A stretch of DNA of 64,000 nucleotides from Qipengyuania spongiae (lineage in GTDB: Bacteria > Pseudomonadota > Alphaproteobacteria > Sphingomonadales > Sphingomonadaceae). Of the stretch, positions 12,669 through 21,321 are shown piece by piece. Position 1 is the first letter of the stretch, and each line of letters starts with the position of its first letter. Location: the NCBI RefSeq assembly GCF_026168555.1, contig NZ_CP092471.1, forward strand, positions 2,800,501 through 2,864,500, written 5' to 3'. The notes under the pieces were generated by a model, which was not told the origin of the DNA, made no database searches, and saw nothing but the letters and a program-made list of their open reading frames with translations. The translations under genes and the position numbers were made by a program.

Positions 12669-14711
12669 ATGTTCGTATGTCACGTTGCCCTTCAAGGTTG
12701 TCTCACCTTGGAGGATGTTGCTTACGGGATCACGGCTGACACCGGAGGGCACATCAAATATGTGCTCGAACTCGCCGAAGCGAGTGCCGCGGACCCGGCC
12801 ATTGCACGGATCGATCTGGTCACTCGCGGCTTCTGCGACGCGCAATTGGGTGAACGCTATGCTCCGGGCCGATGCGAAACCGAAGGCAAGATTCGCATCG
12901 TCCGACTGGATGACGGCGATCCCTCTTATCTTGGCAAGGAAGATTTGCATCTGCGTCACGAGGAGCTTGTTGAGGCTTTCTTCGCTTATCTTGGCGGGCT
13001 CGATCGGCTGCCGGATCTCATCCATGCGCATTATGCCGACGCGGGATTGCTGGCGCGCCGGGCGAAGGAAAAACTCGGCATTCCCTACGTGTTCACCGGC
13101 CATTCGCTGGGAGCGGTAAAGCGGCAGGCGAGCGAGATTGACGACGATAATCTCGAGCGACGCATCGCCATCGAAGAGGCGGCGCTGGAGACCGCGAACG
13201 CCGTAATCGCAAGTTCGCGTGACGAAGCGGAGGCCCAGTACGCGCATTATCGTTCCATCGAAAGCGGGCACATCCGCGTCATCCCGCCTGGATGCGAACT
13301 GGAGCGGTTCGAAAACGCGAAGCCGACCGACAAGGCAAGGCGGGATATCGCCCGCTTCCTCCGCGAACCGGGCAAACCGATGATCCTCGCCATCGCACGT
13401 CCGGTCCGCAAGAAGAACCTGATCGCGCTCGTCGAAGCCTATGCGGCCGATCCCCGTCTTCGCGAGATGGCCAATCTCGTCATCGTGGCAGGCTGCCGGA
13501 CACGCATGGCCGACCTCGAACCTGAATGCCGCGAAGTTTGCGAGGATCTGATCGCCGCAGTCGATGCGCACGATCTCTATGGCAAGATCGCCTATCCCAA
13601 ATCGCACGATCCCGAGGACATCCCAGCGTATTATGCGCTGGCCCGCGAAACCGGCGGGGTTTTTGTCAACCCCGCTCTGAACGAGCCTTTCGGCCTGACC
13701 TTGCTGGAAGCCGCGGCGGCGCGACTGCCGGTGGTCGCCACCGACAGCGGTGGCCCTAACGACATCATCGAGCGGTGCGGCAACGGGCTGCTGGTCTGCC
13801 CCAAGGATATCGAAAACATCGCCGATGCCTGCCATGAGATCATCACCGACCGGAAGAAGTGGATCAGATACGCTTCGGCAGGCGGAGAAGCGATCGCCGC
13901 ATATGACTGGGCGGCCCATCGCCAGATCTATCACCGCCTGATCCGCGAACTTGTTCAGCCTGCTGCGGAGCCTCGCCGTTGCGAGCGACTGCTGGTCTGC
14001 GACATCGACAACACGCTGCTCGGCGATCGCGACGCTCTCCAGGAATTTCTGGGATGGCAAAGGGAGAACGCCGATACCATGGCGCTCGGGATCGCGACGG
14101 GCCGCAGCTTCCACAGCGCACAGGCAATTCTGGCCGCCGAGGGAGTTCCCAGCCCCGACGTCATCATCAGCAGCGTCGGCACGCAGATTCACTGGTACGA
14201 TCGTTTACAGCGGCGGTTCGTCGAGGATGAAGCATGGAAGAACCGCGTCGCGGCCGGCTGGGACGCCGAAAAGGTGGAGCGGGTCGCCGATAGCCTGGGC
14301 CTGCGCCGTCAGTCCCGGCTGGAGCAGCGCGTCGGCAAGTCGAGCTATTTTCTGGACGATAACGATCCTGATATCATCGAAAAGGCGTTTCGCGCGGCGG
14401 GGCTCGATGTCGAAATCGTGGCTAGCCATACGCGGTACCTCGACATTCTCGCCAGCGGCATAGCCAAACACGCAGCCGTGCAGCATGTGGCAGAGATGCT
14501 GGACTTGTCGGAGGCGCGGATCGTCGTGGCCGGCGACAGCGGCAATGACCGGGCCATGCTACGCGCCTGCCCTCGCCCGATCGTGGTTGCCAATTGGAGC
14601 GACGGACTGGGTGAGGATCCGGCACTGTCCCATGCCTTCATGGCGAAGGGCAGCCACGCCCGGGGCATCCTTGAAGGTGTTCGGCACTATCGCGAAGCAG
14701 GAAATTGGTAA
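12669..14711 (+). CDS. Sucrose-phosphate synthase fused to a sucrose-phosphatase-like HAD domain
   Basis: 680-residue two-domain protein. Residues ~1-435 form a GT4 sucrose-phosphate synthase: the N-terminus CHVALQGCLTLEDVAYG with ADTGGHIKYVLELA is the SPS fructose-6-phosphate side, and EPFGLTLLEAAAARLPVVAT is the donor motif. Residues ~440-680 are a HAD phosphatase of the SPP type, with DIDNTLLGD as nucleophile motif I and GDSGNDRAML as motif IV. Such fusions can make sucrose from UDP-glucose and fructose-6-phosphate in one polypeptide; sucrose would act as compatible solute. Several catalytic positions were not checked against a structure, so a related sugar product is possible. The next gene starts inside its last codons. 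Confidence 0.85.
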   Translation: MFVCHVALQGCLTLEDVAYGITADTGGHIKYVLELAEASAADPAIARIDLVTRGFCDAQLGERYAPGRCETEGKIRIVRLDDGDPSYLGKEDLHLRHEELVEAFFAYLGGLDRLPDLIHAHYADAGLLARRAKEKLGIPYVFTGHSLGAVKRQASEIDDDNLERRIAIEEAALETANAVIASSRDEAEAQYAHYRSIESGHIRVIPPGCELERFENAKPTDKARRDIARFLREPGKPMILAIARPVRKKNLIALVEAYAADPRLREMANLVIVAGCRTRMADLEPECREVCEDLIAAVDAHDLYGKIAYPKSHDPEDIPAYYALARETGGVFVNPALNEPFGLTLLEAAAARLPVVATDSGGPNDIIERCGNGLLVCPKDIENIADACHEIITDRKKWIRYASAGGEAIAAYDWAAHRQIYHRLIRELVQPAAEPRRCERLLVCDIDNTLLGDRDALQEFLGWQRENADTMALGIATGRSFHSAQAILAAEGVPSPDVIISSVGTQIHWYDRLQRRFVEDEAWKNRVAAGWDAEKVERVADSLGLRRQSRLEQRVGKSSYFLDDNDPDIIEKAFRAAGLDVEIVASHTRYLDILASGIAKHAAVQHVAEMLDLSEARIVVAGDSGNDRAMLRACPRPIVVANWSDGLGEDPALSHAFMAKGSHARGILEGVRHYREAGNW

Positions 14712-15595
14712 GCTACCGCTCGATTTCCGTGCTCACGCTCGTTCGCGGGCGGCAGGAGCATCTCGATCATCTGATCGCCGGACTGCGCGCTCAGCACCGG
14801 GCTCCGGACGAGCTGGTCGTCGCCTATATGCAGGACAAGCCACCCCGATTGCCGGACGATACCGGATTCGCCATTCGCAGCGTCCGGGTAGACGGCGATC
14901 CGCTCCCGCTTGCCAAGGCAAGAAACTGCGCGGCAGACACCTCCACCGGCGACATTCTGGCCTTTCTCGACGTCGACTGCATTCCCGATCCCACTTTCGT
15001 GCAGCGTGCCGCGGAAGCCATCGACGGAGACCCCACTGGCGTCTATCTGCCCGAGGTTCGCTATCTGCCAGCCAACGCACATGGCTGGCTGGACGACGAT
15101 GGGCTCGAGCCTGATTACGCTTCGCTACGGGCGCAGGGAGAGCGTCATCCGGCGAAACCCGACCTCGCGGACTGCGCAGTTCGCACTATCGATGATTTCG
15201 GGGAGCTGTGGGGCCTGGCCTTCATTCTGACCGCCGATACATGGCACGCGGCGGAGGGAATGAACGAGGATTATATCGGCTACGGAGCGGAAGAAACCGA
15301 TTTGGGGCGGCGATTGCAACGCAGCGGCGCGTCGCTTTTCTGGCTGGGCGGAACCGTGTGTTTTCATCAGCACCACACGGTGCACAAACCCCCGCTCCAG
15401 CATTTCGAAAGTATCGTCCGCAACGCCCGGTTGTTCCGTTCGCTGTGGGGCGAATGGTGCATGGATTACTGGCTCGAGGACTTCGCTCGGCGTGGCCTGA
15501 TCGAACGGAGCGAAACCGTTATAAAGGTGCTGCGCGAGCCCGGCGCGGCCGAAATCGAAGCGACCCGCCAAGGTCCGCAGGTTCGCTTCAGCTAA
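14705..15595 (+). CDS. Glycosyltransferase family 2 protein
   Basis: 296-residue GT-A glycosyltransferase. The N-terminus SISVLTLVRGRQEHLDHLIAG and the DXD-like DVDC within GDILAFLDVDCIPDP are typical for GT2. NEDYIGYGAEETDLGRRL matches the galactosyltransferase-type C-terminal segment. It uses a TTG start at 14705 overlapping the end of the SPS gene by 7 bases, which implies coupled translation and a shared pathway. It converges on the MurG-like gene with an 8-base overlap. The product is unknown; a glucosyl or galactosyl derivative linked to the sucrose pathway is only a guess. Confidence 0.85.
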   Translation: MVSYRSISVLTLVRGRQEHLDHLIAGLRAQHRAPDELVVAYMQDKPPRLPDDTGFAIRSVRVDGDPLPLAKARNCAADTSTGDILAFLDVDCIPDPTFVQRAAEAIDGDPTGVYLPEVRYLPANAHGWLDDDGLEPDYASLRAQGERHPAKPDLADCAVRTIDDFGELWGLAFILTADTWHAAEGMNEDYIGYGAEETDLGRRLQRSGASLFWLGGTVCFHQHHTVHKPPLQHFESIVRNARLFRSLWGEWCMDYWLEDFARRGLIERSETVIKVLREPGAAEIEATRQGPQVRFS

Positions 15596-16691
15596 CCTGC
15601 CATAGCCGCGTGGCTTCACTCTCGAGCCACTCGGCAGCCCGGCGCGCCGCGTCCGGATCATGGAGGCTCGCAAGTATGCTCGTATCGAGTGCGTCCGTCC
15701 GATCCAGCGCTTTCTGCCATTCCGGAATGGAGGCGGGCCAGGTCGGCAGATGAACGGCGGCCCCCAGACGAGCAAGCTCCGCCGCCTTGGCTTGCTGCTC
15801 GTCGAAATAACGCCATTCGGGAATGCACAGGAACGGCTTGCCGGCACGGGCGATCTCGTGGACCGTGTTGTCGCCTGCCGAAGCGACCACCCGGTCGGCC
15901 GCGCACAGATAATCGGTCAGATTGTCGATCCAGCCCAGTTCGCGCAAATTCCCGAAATCGGTTTCGTGCCCTTCACGGTGGACCGGGCCTGCAACCAGCC
16001 ACAGCGCCTCCGGCTCCGCCCGTGCAGCAACCGTCAGAGGCGCATAGGGCGTACCCGAACCGCCCCCGCCCGCAATGACAAGCGTAATCGGCTTGTCGAG
16101 CGGGAGGCCGAGCGCCTTGCGTGCTTCATCGCGCGGCCGGACGGGGTCCTTCGTCGTGCAGAGCCCGCCGGTGTAGAAGGTTCGCGCCCGCGCCCATTGC
16201 GGGTAATCCGCCTGTTCGATCCGTTCGTCGAATGGGGCAAGCATTCCGACGCCCGCCTCGTAACCGGCGAGGTGACCGATATCCGAGCGGTCCCCGTGCA
16301 TCCGGATGGTTATGGCCGGCACACTCATGATCCGGGCGAGCAGCGCGATTTCCGCCGACACGTCGATGACAAACAGCGCCGGATCGAGCGCGCGCAGGGT
16401 TTCGGCGATGATGCCCATATGCTGGCGCATCGCTTCCACCCCCAGGGGCACGCAATGCATGACAGATGGCGTAGGCTGGTCGTGCAAAGCTTCGCTCCGC
16501 GAGGCGGCACCGATCATGTTCGGCAGCTCCGTCACCGAGAATTCGCGCGGCATTGCGTCGAACTGTTCGGGCTTTGCCGTCAGGACATGGAGCGGCCTTT
16601 CTTCGGGGATATGTGCAGCGACGGCCATGATCCGGTTGGCATGGCCACGCCCCTGATGGTGCGCGAAGAAAACCAGCGGCCGGGCCGTCAT
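15588..16691 (-). CDS. MurG-like glycosyltransferase (GT28 type)
   Basis: 367-residue GT-B protein. FFAHHQGRGHANRI at the N-terminus and VIAGGGGSG plus VASAGDNTVHEIARAGKPFL in the C-terminal half fit the MurG/UGT-like superfamily, where the latter is the UDP-sugar site. It is not MurG itself: the expected division cluster is absent and the sequence diverges from the family consensus. ATG at 16691 chosen because the conserved strand begins at residue 4. It overlaps the small upstream gene (stop at 16688) by 4 bases and so forms a unit with it. Confidence 0.82.
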   Translation of the reverse strand: MTARPLVFFAHHQGRGHANRIMAVAAHIPEERPLHVLTAKPEQFDAMPREFSVTELPNMIGAASRSEALHDQPTPSVMHCVPLGVEAMRQHMGIIAETLRALDPALFVIDVSAEIALLARIMSVPAITIRMHGDRSDIGHLAGYEAGVGMLAPFDERIEQADYPQWARARTFYTGGLCTTKDPVRPRDEARKALGLPLDKPITLVIAGGGGSGTPYAPLTVAARAEPEALWLVAGPVHREGHETDFGNLRELGWIDNLTDYLCAADRVVASAGDNTVHEIARAGKPFLCIPEWRYFDEQQAKAAELARLGAAVHLPTWPASIPEWQKALDRTDALDTSILASLHDPDAARRAAEWLESEATRLWQVS

Positions 16692-16918
16692 TGGCCCGTC
16701 TCCGCTGCCGGTTCCAGCGGCGCCTTTGTACGGCCCCAGGTCCAATTGTCGGCAATGCGCACTCTCGGGTTGGGCGCGCACCATATTTCGCCGCCCTCGT
16801 CGAGCGCGGTGACCCAGAGGAGATGATGTTCGATCCCGTAATCGATCACCGCGAAGGCCATGCCCGGCCCCTTGCCGAGGACATGGACCGGAAGCGGAGT
16901 ATGCAATTGCGTGAACAT
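16688..16918 (-). CDS. Small conserved-looking hypothetical protein
   Basis: 76 residues with no recognised domain. The middle (GMAFAVIDYGIEHHLLWVTA, then EIWCAPNPRVR and NWTWGR) is well ordered in composition and looks like a real small protein. Its stop overlaps the GT28 start by 4 bases, which supports translation. No signal peptide or membrane segment. Function unknown. Confidence 0.65.
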   Translation of the reverse strand: MFTQLHTPLPVHVLGKGPGMAFAVIDYGIEHHLLWVTALDEGGEIWCAPNPRVRIADNWTWGRTKAPLEPAAETGQ

Positions 16919-16940
16919 GGTCTTCAGGTCCTCGTCCGGG

Positions 16941-17219
16941 TCATTTCGCGGGTTTGTTCGGGTCCGCGTCCCGCCCGGTGGGGTCGCCCCTGATGAGATA
17001 GCGATAGACGCCCCACAGATTGATGGCGAGGAGGCAGATGTTCTGCCATCCGATCCCTTCGGCGTCCTCGCTAAGGAAACCCCAGGCGATCAGGCTGGCC
17101 GAAGAACTGACGAACAGGACGAAGGCCCAGCCCGAAACGCGTGTGCTGACATTGGACGCGACGACCAGCGCGGCGACAACCGCCGCGATCGCCCCGTACC
17201 ACTGCAGGAAATCGAGCAT
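16941..17219 (-). CDS. Small three-helix membrane protein
   Basis: 92 residues. Three hydrophobic segments are visible: about 5-24 (WYGAIAAVVAALVVAS), 29-50 (GWAFVLFVSSSASLIAWGFL) and 58-76 (ICLLAINLWGVYRYL), then a charged tail. The ATG at 17219 shares one base with the stop of the DUF1989 gene (TGATG), so it is translationally coupled to it. Function unknown; it may simply ride along or anchor the pathway at the membrane. Confidence 0.72.
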   Translation of the reverse strand: MLDFLQWYGAIAAVVAALVVASNVSTRVSGWAFVLFVSSSASLIAWGFLSEDAEGIGWQNICLLAINLWGVYRYLIRGDPTGRDADPNKPAK

Positions 17220-17833
17220 CACCCGTCACTCTCGGCCGGGTCGACCCGATAGTCGATCGGCTTGAACGAGCCGCCATTGGAGGCATAGGCCGAACACGCC
17301 GTCAAACCCACGACGAGGTCCATTTCGGCGCGGAGGCGGATGAAATCTCCTGGTTTGCTCACAGGCGGTTCGACCGACAGCGATCCGTCGGCTTTGAGCG
17401 GAACGTTCATGAACACGTTGAACGCCGTCGGTATCGCGTCGGGTTCGACGCCATAGGGTGCGAGCGCCTCGGCCAGATTGCCGAAACATCCACGATGGAC
17501 CGGCTGATCGGGATAGAAATGTTCGAAGGTCGCCTTCGAACAGGGGGTCAGCAGGAAATCGTGGGTGCCGACCGTATCCTCCACGATCCGCAGCATCGGA
17601 TTCGACCTGTTGGACCAGAGCCTCGATCCCGAGGTCAGCCGCGTCGTCTCCTCGTAGTCGAAGGTGCGTCCGTTAGAGATGATCTCGCGCGCATCGTGAC
17701 GGGCCACGGCGACCAGATCGCTCACCTGCATCCCTTCCGGATCGAATATTGTCAGATAATCGCCCTCGTTCAGTTCGACAGCCACACCGCTGCGTGGCTC
17801 GATGCGCTGTGTCTTGCCGTTTTCGGTGATCAT
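17219..17833 (-). CDS. DUF1989 / urea carboxylase-associated family protein
   Basis: 204 residues. Recognised by the family pattern EGDYLTIFDPEGMQVSDLVAVAR, LLTPCSKATFEHFYPD, CFGNLAEAL and FNVFMNVP. Members of this family include subunits of carboxyguanidine deiminase (CgdA/CgdB) and urea-amidolyase-associated proteins, and they bind a metal through Cys/His positions (C in LLTPCS, H in FEHF). It overlaps the upstream YqcI/YcgG gene by 4 bases (ATGA). No urea or guanidine carboxylase is nearby, so the substrate here is unknown. The pairing with a guanidine N-hydroxylase-type protein suggests an N-oxidised guanidino compound; inference only. Confidence 0.8.
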   Translation of the reverse strand: MITENGKTQRIEPRSGVAVELNEGDYLTIFDPEGMQVSDLVAVARHDAREIISNGRTFDYEETTRLTSGSRLWSNRSNPMLRIVEDTVGTHDFLLTPCSKATFEHFYPDQPVHRGCFGNLAEALAPYGVEPDAIPTAFNVFMNVPLKADGSLSVEPPVSKPGDFIRLRAEMDLVVGLTACSAYASNGGSFKPIDYRVDPAESDG

Positions 17834-18621
17834 GTCGTCCTCGGATCGCTGAAGGGGCACTGCCAGTCGGTCTCGACCGCGCGGCCGCTATATTGTCGCG
17901 CTTCGCTCACGTCGCCATGGCGGGCAAGCATCGGATTGATCGTCCCTTCGAGCGCCACGTCCCTCCGGAGGATGGCCTCGCGCATCTTCTCGTACCGCTG
18001 ACTGGCGCGAAGCTGTTCGAACTGGTCGTGGAGGTTGAAGACCAGTGTGGGGAACCGGGTGCGACGCGCCTTGCGCGAGGCGTTGGGGTGTAGTCCCACG
18101 ACGAAATAGCCCTGCTGCCCGAAACTCAGCGAGAAATGCGGGTCGCCCGGATCGCTGCTGACATTCTCGCAATAAGGCTGGCCGCGCCATTGGTCCTTAT
18201 GCGCGAGAGACTGCAGCCGTTCCCACATCGCCGCCTCGAACGCTTCTTCGGAAAGATCGGTAGGTCCGGCGAAGACCACGGCGAGGCTGCGCAGACCGGT
18301 AGGATCGGCAGCGTAGCTCTCGCTCCACTCGAGGAGCTTTTCATGGATGGCGATGTCGTTCCAGGCGCTGGTCATCCGCCAGCCAGTGACGATTTCCAGA
18401 CGATCGGTCGCCAGAGCCGACTTGGCGCCGACACAGGGAAAATCCTTCTCGCCGATATGAGACCGAAGCGACTGCGCGAGTTTCTCCCGGTCGATCCCTT
18501 CCGGCCCGACCTTTTCTTCGATCCCGATCATGGCGACATAGCGACGCGCGGTCGTTATTGTTTCGAGCGCCCAACAAAGATCAGCCACATTTCTGCCCGG
18601 CACATCCGGTTTGGCGTGCAT
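17830..18621 (-). CDS. YqcI/YcgG family protein, putative heme-dependent N-hydroxylase
   Basis: 263 residues from the ATG at 18621. Family landmarks: FPCVGAKSAL near residue 60, a middle segment with PHFSLSFGQQGYFVVGLHPNA, FPTLVFNLHDQFEQLR, the RRDVALEGTINPMLARHG block and the C-terminal YSGRAVETDWQCPFSD. The family contains GntA-type enzymes that N-hydroxylate guanidine groups using heme. The start could lie further upstream (to 18918) but that stretch is Ser/Arg-rich and runs antisense over the DUF202 gene, so I rejected it. Overlaps the DUF1989 start by 4 bases. Confidence 0.8.
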   Translation of the reverse strand: MHAKPDVPGRNVADLCWALETITTARRYVAMIGIEEKVGPEGIDREKLAQSLRSHIGEKDFPCVGAKSALATDRLEIVTGWRMTSAWNDIAIHEKLLEWSESYAADPTGLRSLAVVFAGPTDLSEEAFEAAMWERLQSLAHKDQWRGQPYCENVSSDPGDPHFSLSFGQQGYFVVGLHPNASRKARRTRFPTLVFNLHDQFEQLRASQRYEKMREAILRRDVALEGTINPMLARHGDVSEARQYSGRAVETDWQCPFSDPRTT

Positions 18622-18697
18622 ATCGGAGAAAGTTCTGGCTACCCCAAGCAACCTACGTTGTGCGGCGATCGACACTGAACTTGCGAGACGCATTGCG

Positions 18698-19072
18698 ATG
18701 GAAGACAAGAGCGACAAGACCGAACTTGCCGGCGAGCGCACCGATCTCGCTGAAGATCGCACCGTCTTGGCCAACGAACGGACTTTCGCGGGCTGGATGC
18801 GCACGGGTCTTGCCGCGGTCGGTATCGGACTTGGCTTCAACGCCCTGTTCGGCAAGATGGACCCGGCCTGGCTGCCCAAGGGGATTGCCAGCTGTTTCAT
18901 CGTGTCCGGCATGATCATCTTCTATCTCGCCGAACGCAACGCATGCAGCGTTATGCAGCGGCTGAACGCGCATTCGGTCCAGCCGCTACGACGCATGAAT
19001 CTGCGCCTCGTCGCGAGTCTGATGGGATTCGGCTCGCTGATCCTCATGGGCGGGATGTGGCTCCTGCTCTGA
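18698..19072 (+). CDS. DUF202 (YidH-like) inner membrane protein
   Basis: 124 residues. The N-terminal amphipathic segment RTVLANERTFAGWMRTGLA is the DUF202 signature (the LANERT-W-RT pattern). Three membrane helices follow, at about 34-52, 62-82 and 105-124. Divergently transcribed from the YqcI/YcgG gene, with 76 bases between that must hold both promoters. Its 3' end overlaps the convergent PepSY gene by 29 bases. Biochemical role unknown for the family. Confidence 0.85.
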   Translation: MEDKSDKTELAGERTDLAEDRTVLANERTFAGWMRTGLAAVGIGLGFNALFGKMDPAWLPKGIASCFIVSGMIIFYLAERNACSVMQRLNAHSVQPLRRMNLRLVASLMGFGSLILMGGMWLLL

Positions 19073-20474
19073 TCCGCGACCGCTTCCGGAGGCCAAATGC
19101 GTCCGCTATCGCTGCGTTACTCCGAAGGAACAGTCGTTCAACGAGGACGACGATCGCCAGACTGATCCCGAACAACGGCACTACGAATGCCAACGCTATT
19201 GTGAGCCCGATCAGAAGCCAGCTATGCCGGATGATCCCTTTGGGAGCAGGCGCGCCGAGCCGGCGATCGGGACGACGCCGCCACCACATGACCGCGCCCG
19301 AGCCCGACAGGGCGACCAGCGCAAGCAGGGTTAGCAGGCCGAACAACTGATTGGCGAGACCGAACAGCGCGCCTTCGTGCCAGGCGATCCCATAGCCAAC
19401 GATGCGATCGATCCAGTGGCGCTGGGCAAAGTGCACGCGGCCGGCGACAGTGCCATCCGCACCGTCGATCTCCACCGTCGTACGCAGCGGCCTGTTCGCG
19501 GTGTTCGACTGGACTATCCAGAGCGAGCTGCCGGGCGCAGGCGGACTGATCTCCACCGGTCCGGGAAGGTCGAGCCCGTATGCCCGCGCCACCACGCGAT
19601 CGAGTTGATCCTCGCGGACCGACGCGACGACCGGCACGGCCATGCCCATATGGGCCGCGTGCTCCCCCAGCGCCGCGCGGCTGCGCCGGTCGAGCGCCGC
19701 ACGTTCGCGCGCCTCAGCGTCGGACCCGCGCGACCAGTCGACGGGGCCATCGATCTGGCCGGTCGCCTCGCGCAGCGTGCCGAGATAATCGCCCCAGTGC
19801 TTGGCCCAGGGCAGGCCGGACAGGATCAGGACCATGGCGAACAACGACACCCATATCCCTGTGACCGAGTGGACGTCCTTCCAGAAATTGCGACCCGTCC
19901 GCCCGATGCGCGGATAGAGCACCCCGCCCATGCCCTTCGCATCGCGCGGCCACCACAGGAACAGGCCGGTCAGCAGCATGACGATGGCCCAGCTTGCCGC
20001 AAGTTCCACGAAGGTCGAACCCCAGCGCCCGATCATCAGCTCGCCATGGAGCCGGGAAATCACCCGCATCAGCCGATCCTGCTCGCCAACCGTCTTCAAC
20101 ACCTCCCCGCTTGCCGGGTGGAGATAGACCCGCGTCTCCTCGGTCCCCAGGCCCACGACCACGCGTTGGGCGTCATTGGCCCCTTCCCGCAGAATGAACC
20201 GGTGAAGGACCGATCCCGGCATCGCCACTTGCGCCCGTTCGACCAGATCGGACGGTGCGGCTGGTGCGCCGGCGATATCCAAGTTGTCGTAGGGCCGGTC
20301 GATCAAGCTCTCGATCTGCGGCTTGAACAGATAGAGTGCACCGGTGGCGGACAGCCACAGGATGAACGGCAGAGTGAAAAGGCCGGCATAGAAATGCCAC
20401 CTCCACACCGTGCGATACCAGCGTTCCTGCCGGGGGGAGGAACCGGGCGGGGCAATTGCTGCGGTGCTCGTCAT
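19044..20474 (-). CDS. PepSY-associated TM (siderophore reductase-like) protein
   Basis: 476 residues. Membrane helices at about 24-46 (WHFYAGLFTLPFILWLS), 155-180, 205-228, 375-400 and 420-445. The conserved HFYAGL and HSVTGIW histidine segments (RLHGELM, KDVHSVTGIW, GIAWHEG) are typical of PepSY_TM proteins. Relatives reduce ferric-siderophores or other metal complexes at the inner membrane. It lies downstream of the cobalamin operon and of a His-rich secreted protein, both on the same strand, with a 226-base gap before it. A role in metal or corrin handling is plausible but not shown. Confidence 0.85.
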   Translation of the reverse strand: MTSTAAIAPPGSSPRQERWYRTVWRWHFYAGLFTLPFILWLSATGALYLFKPQIESLIDRPYDNLDIAGAPAAPSDLVERAQVAMPGSVLHRFILREGANDAQRVVVGLGTEETRVYLHPASGEVLKTVGEQDRLMRVISRLHGELMIGRWGSTFVELAASWAIVMLLTGLFLWWPRDAKGMGGVLYPRIGRTGRNFWKDVHSVTGIWVSLFAMVLILSGLPWAKHWGDYLGTLREATGQIDGPVDWSRGSDAEARERAALDRRSRAALGEHAAHMGMAVPVVASVREDQLDRVVARAYGLDLPGPVEISPPAPGSSLWIVQSNTANRPLRTTVEIDGADGTVAGRVHFAQRHWIDRIVGYGIAWHEGALFGLANQLFGLLTLLALVALSGSGAVMWWRRRPDRRLGAPAPKGIIRHSWLLIGLTIALAFVVPLFGISLAIVVLVERLFLRSNAAIADAFGLRKRSRIRAGATSRP

Positions 20475-20700
20475 CCCAAGCCTCCAATCCGGAGGAGGGT
20501 CCTCACAGAAGTGCGACCCGGACAGGGGTCGAAAACAAAGGCTTTTTCGTCGAACAGATCGTCGATGCCGAAGGTGGTGGATGAGAATACGGAGATGGCC
20601 GCCGCGCTGCGAGGCGCGCGACGAAGGGTTTCGGAGGGCATTGGAACTTCCTGACAAAAGCTTTCGGCCGCAGAAACGCGGCAAAACGATGCGATGGATG

Positions 20701-21246
20701 TCAGGAGATGATCGGCGGACCCGTCGATGGCGGCGGAGGCGCGGCGAGGCCCCGCCCCGGAAACACATAGGCGATACGGCTTGGGATAACATTGGGCGTG
20801 GCGGGTAGCGGTGCACGGATCGCGGGCGCTTCGGGCAGGGTCGCGGGTGCGCTAAGGGCAGCGAAATCGCACATCACACCGGAAAGCGCGGAATGGTCGT
20901 CGTGGTCGCCGTGGTTCCCGGTCCCGCTGACGGTATGGCCGCTGGCCCGTTGCGGATGGGCGCTCGCCCCGTGCTCCACCGCCTTGCCTGCATCCGACTT
21001 CGTGATCGAATGCGCGGAATGATCGCCATGACTGGCGACCTCGCCAACCTTCGTGGCTGCGCGATGCGCCACATGGGCTTTCCCGAGCGCGGCAAATTGC
21101 GGCGACGATGTCGGGCACGGGACAAGCGTGGGCAGTCCCTGCGCGGCAGAGGCGATCATCCATCCGTGCGGAACCGACAGCTGCACCAGCGCCGCCAGAG
21201 CGGCAATCGCTACGAACAGGCGGGAACGGACGCGGTGCGATGACAC
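20701..21246 (-). CDS. His-rich secreted protein, DUF2946-like
   Basis: About 181 residues from a GTG at 21246 (an ATG at 21303 is the alternative). A signal-anchor-like helix RLFVAIAALAALVQLSVPHGWMIA is followed by a His-rich middle with repeated H-x-D-H groups (HGDHSAH, NHGDHDDH) and a Pro-rich C-terminus ending PPSTGPPIIS. This layout recurs in small exported proteins linked to metal uptake receptors and PepSY proteins. The histidines suggest metal binding. It lies 75 bases after btuD and may be co-transcribed with it. Confidence 0.68.
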   Translation of the reverse strand: MSSHRVRSRLFVAIAALAALVQLSVPHGWMIASAAQGLPTLVPCPTSSPQFAALGKAHVAHRAATKVGEVASHGDHSAHSITKSDAGKAVEHGASAHPQRASGHTVSGTGNHGDHDDHSALSGVMCDFAALSAPATLPEAPAIRAPLPATPNVIPSRIAYVFPGRGLAAPPPPSTGPPIIS

Positions 21247-21321
21247 GGGGGCGTGATAGCTATTCGTCGCATTGTCGCCAAGGCAGAGTGTGGACGCCGG
21301 CAACGCACCTTGCGAAACCGA

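Noticed and set aside
12633-14192. A 519-codon minus-strand frame opposite the sucrose-phosphate synthase gene
   Set aside because: It lacks any recognised family, while the plus strand shows GT4 and HAD motifs in order.
18622-18918. N-terminal extension of the YqcI/YcgG protein
   Set aside because: The extra residues are Ser/Arg-rich and are the antisense of the DUF202 gene. The family match begins after 18621.
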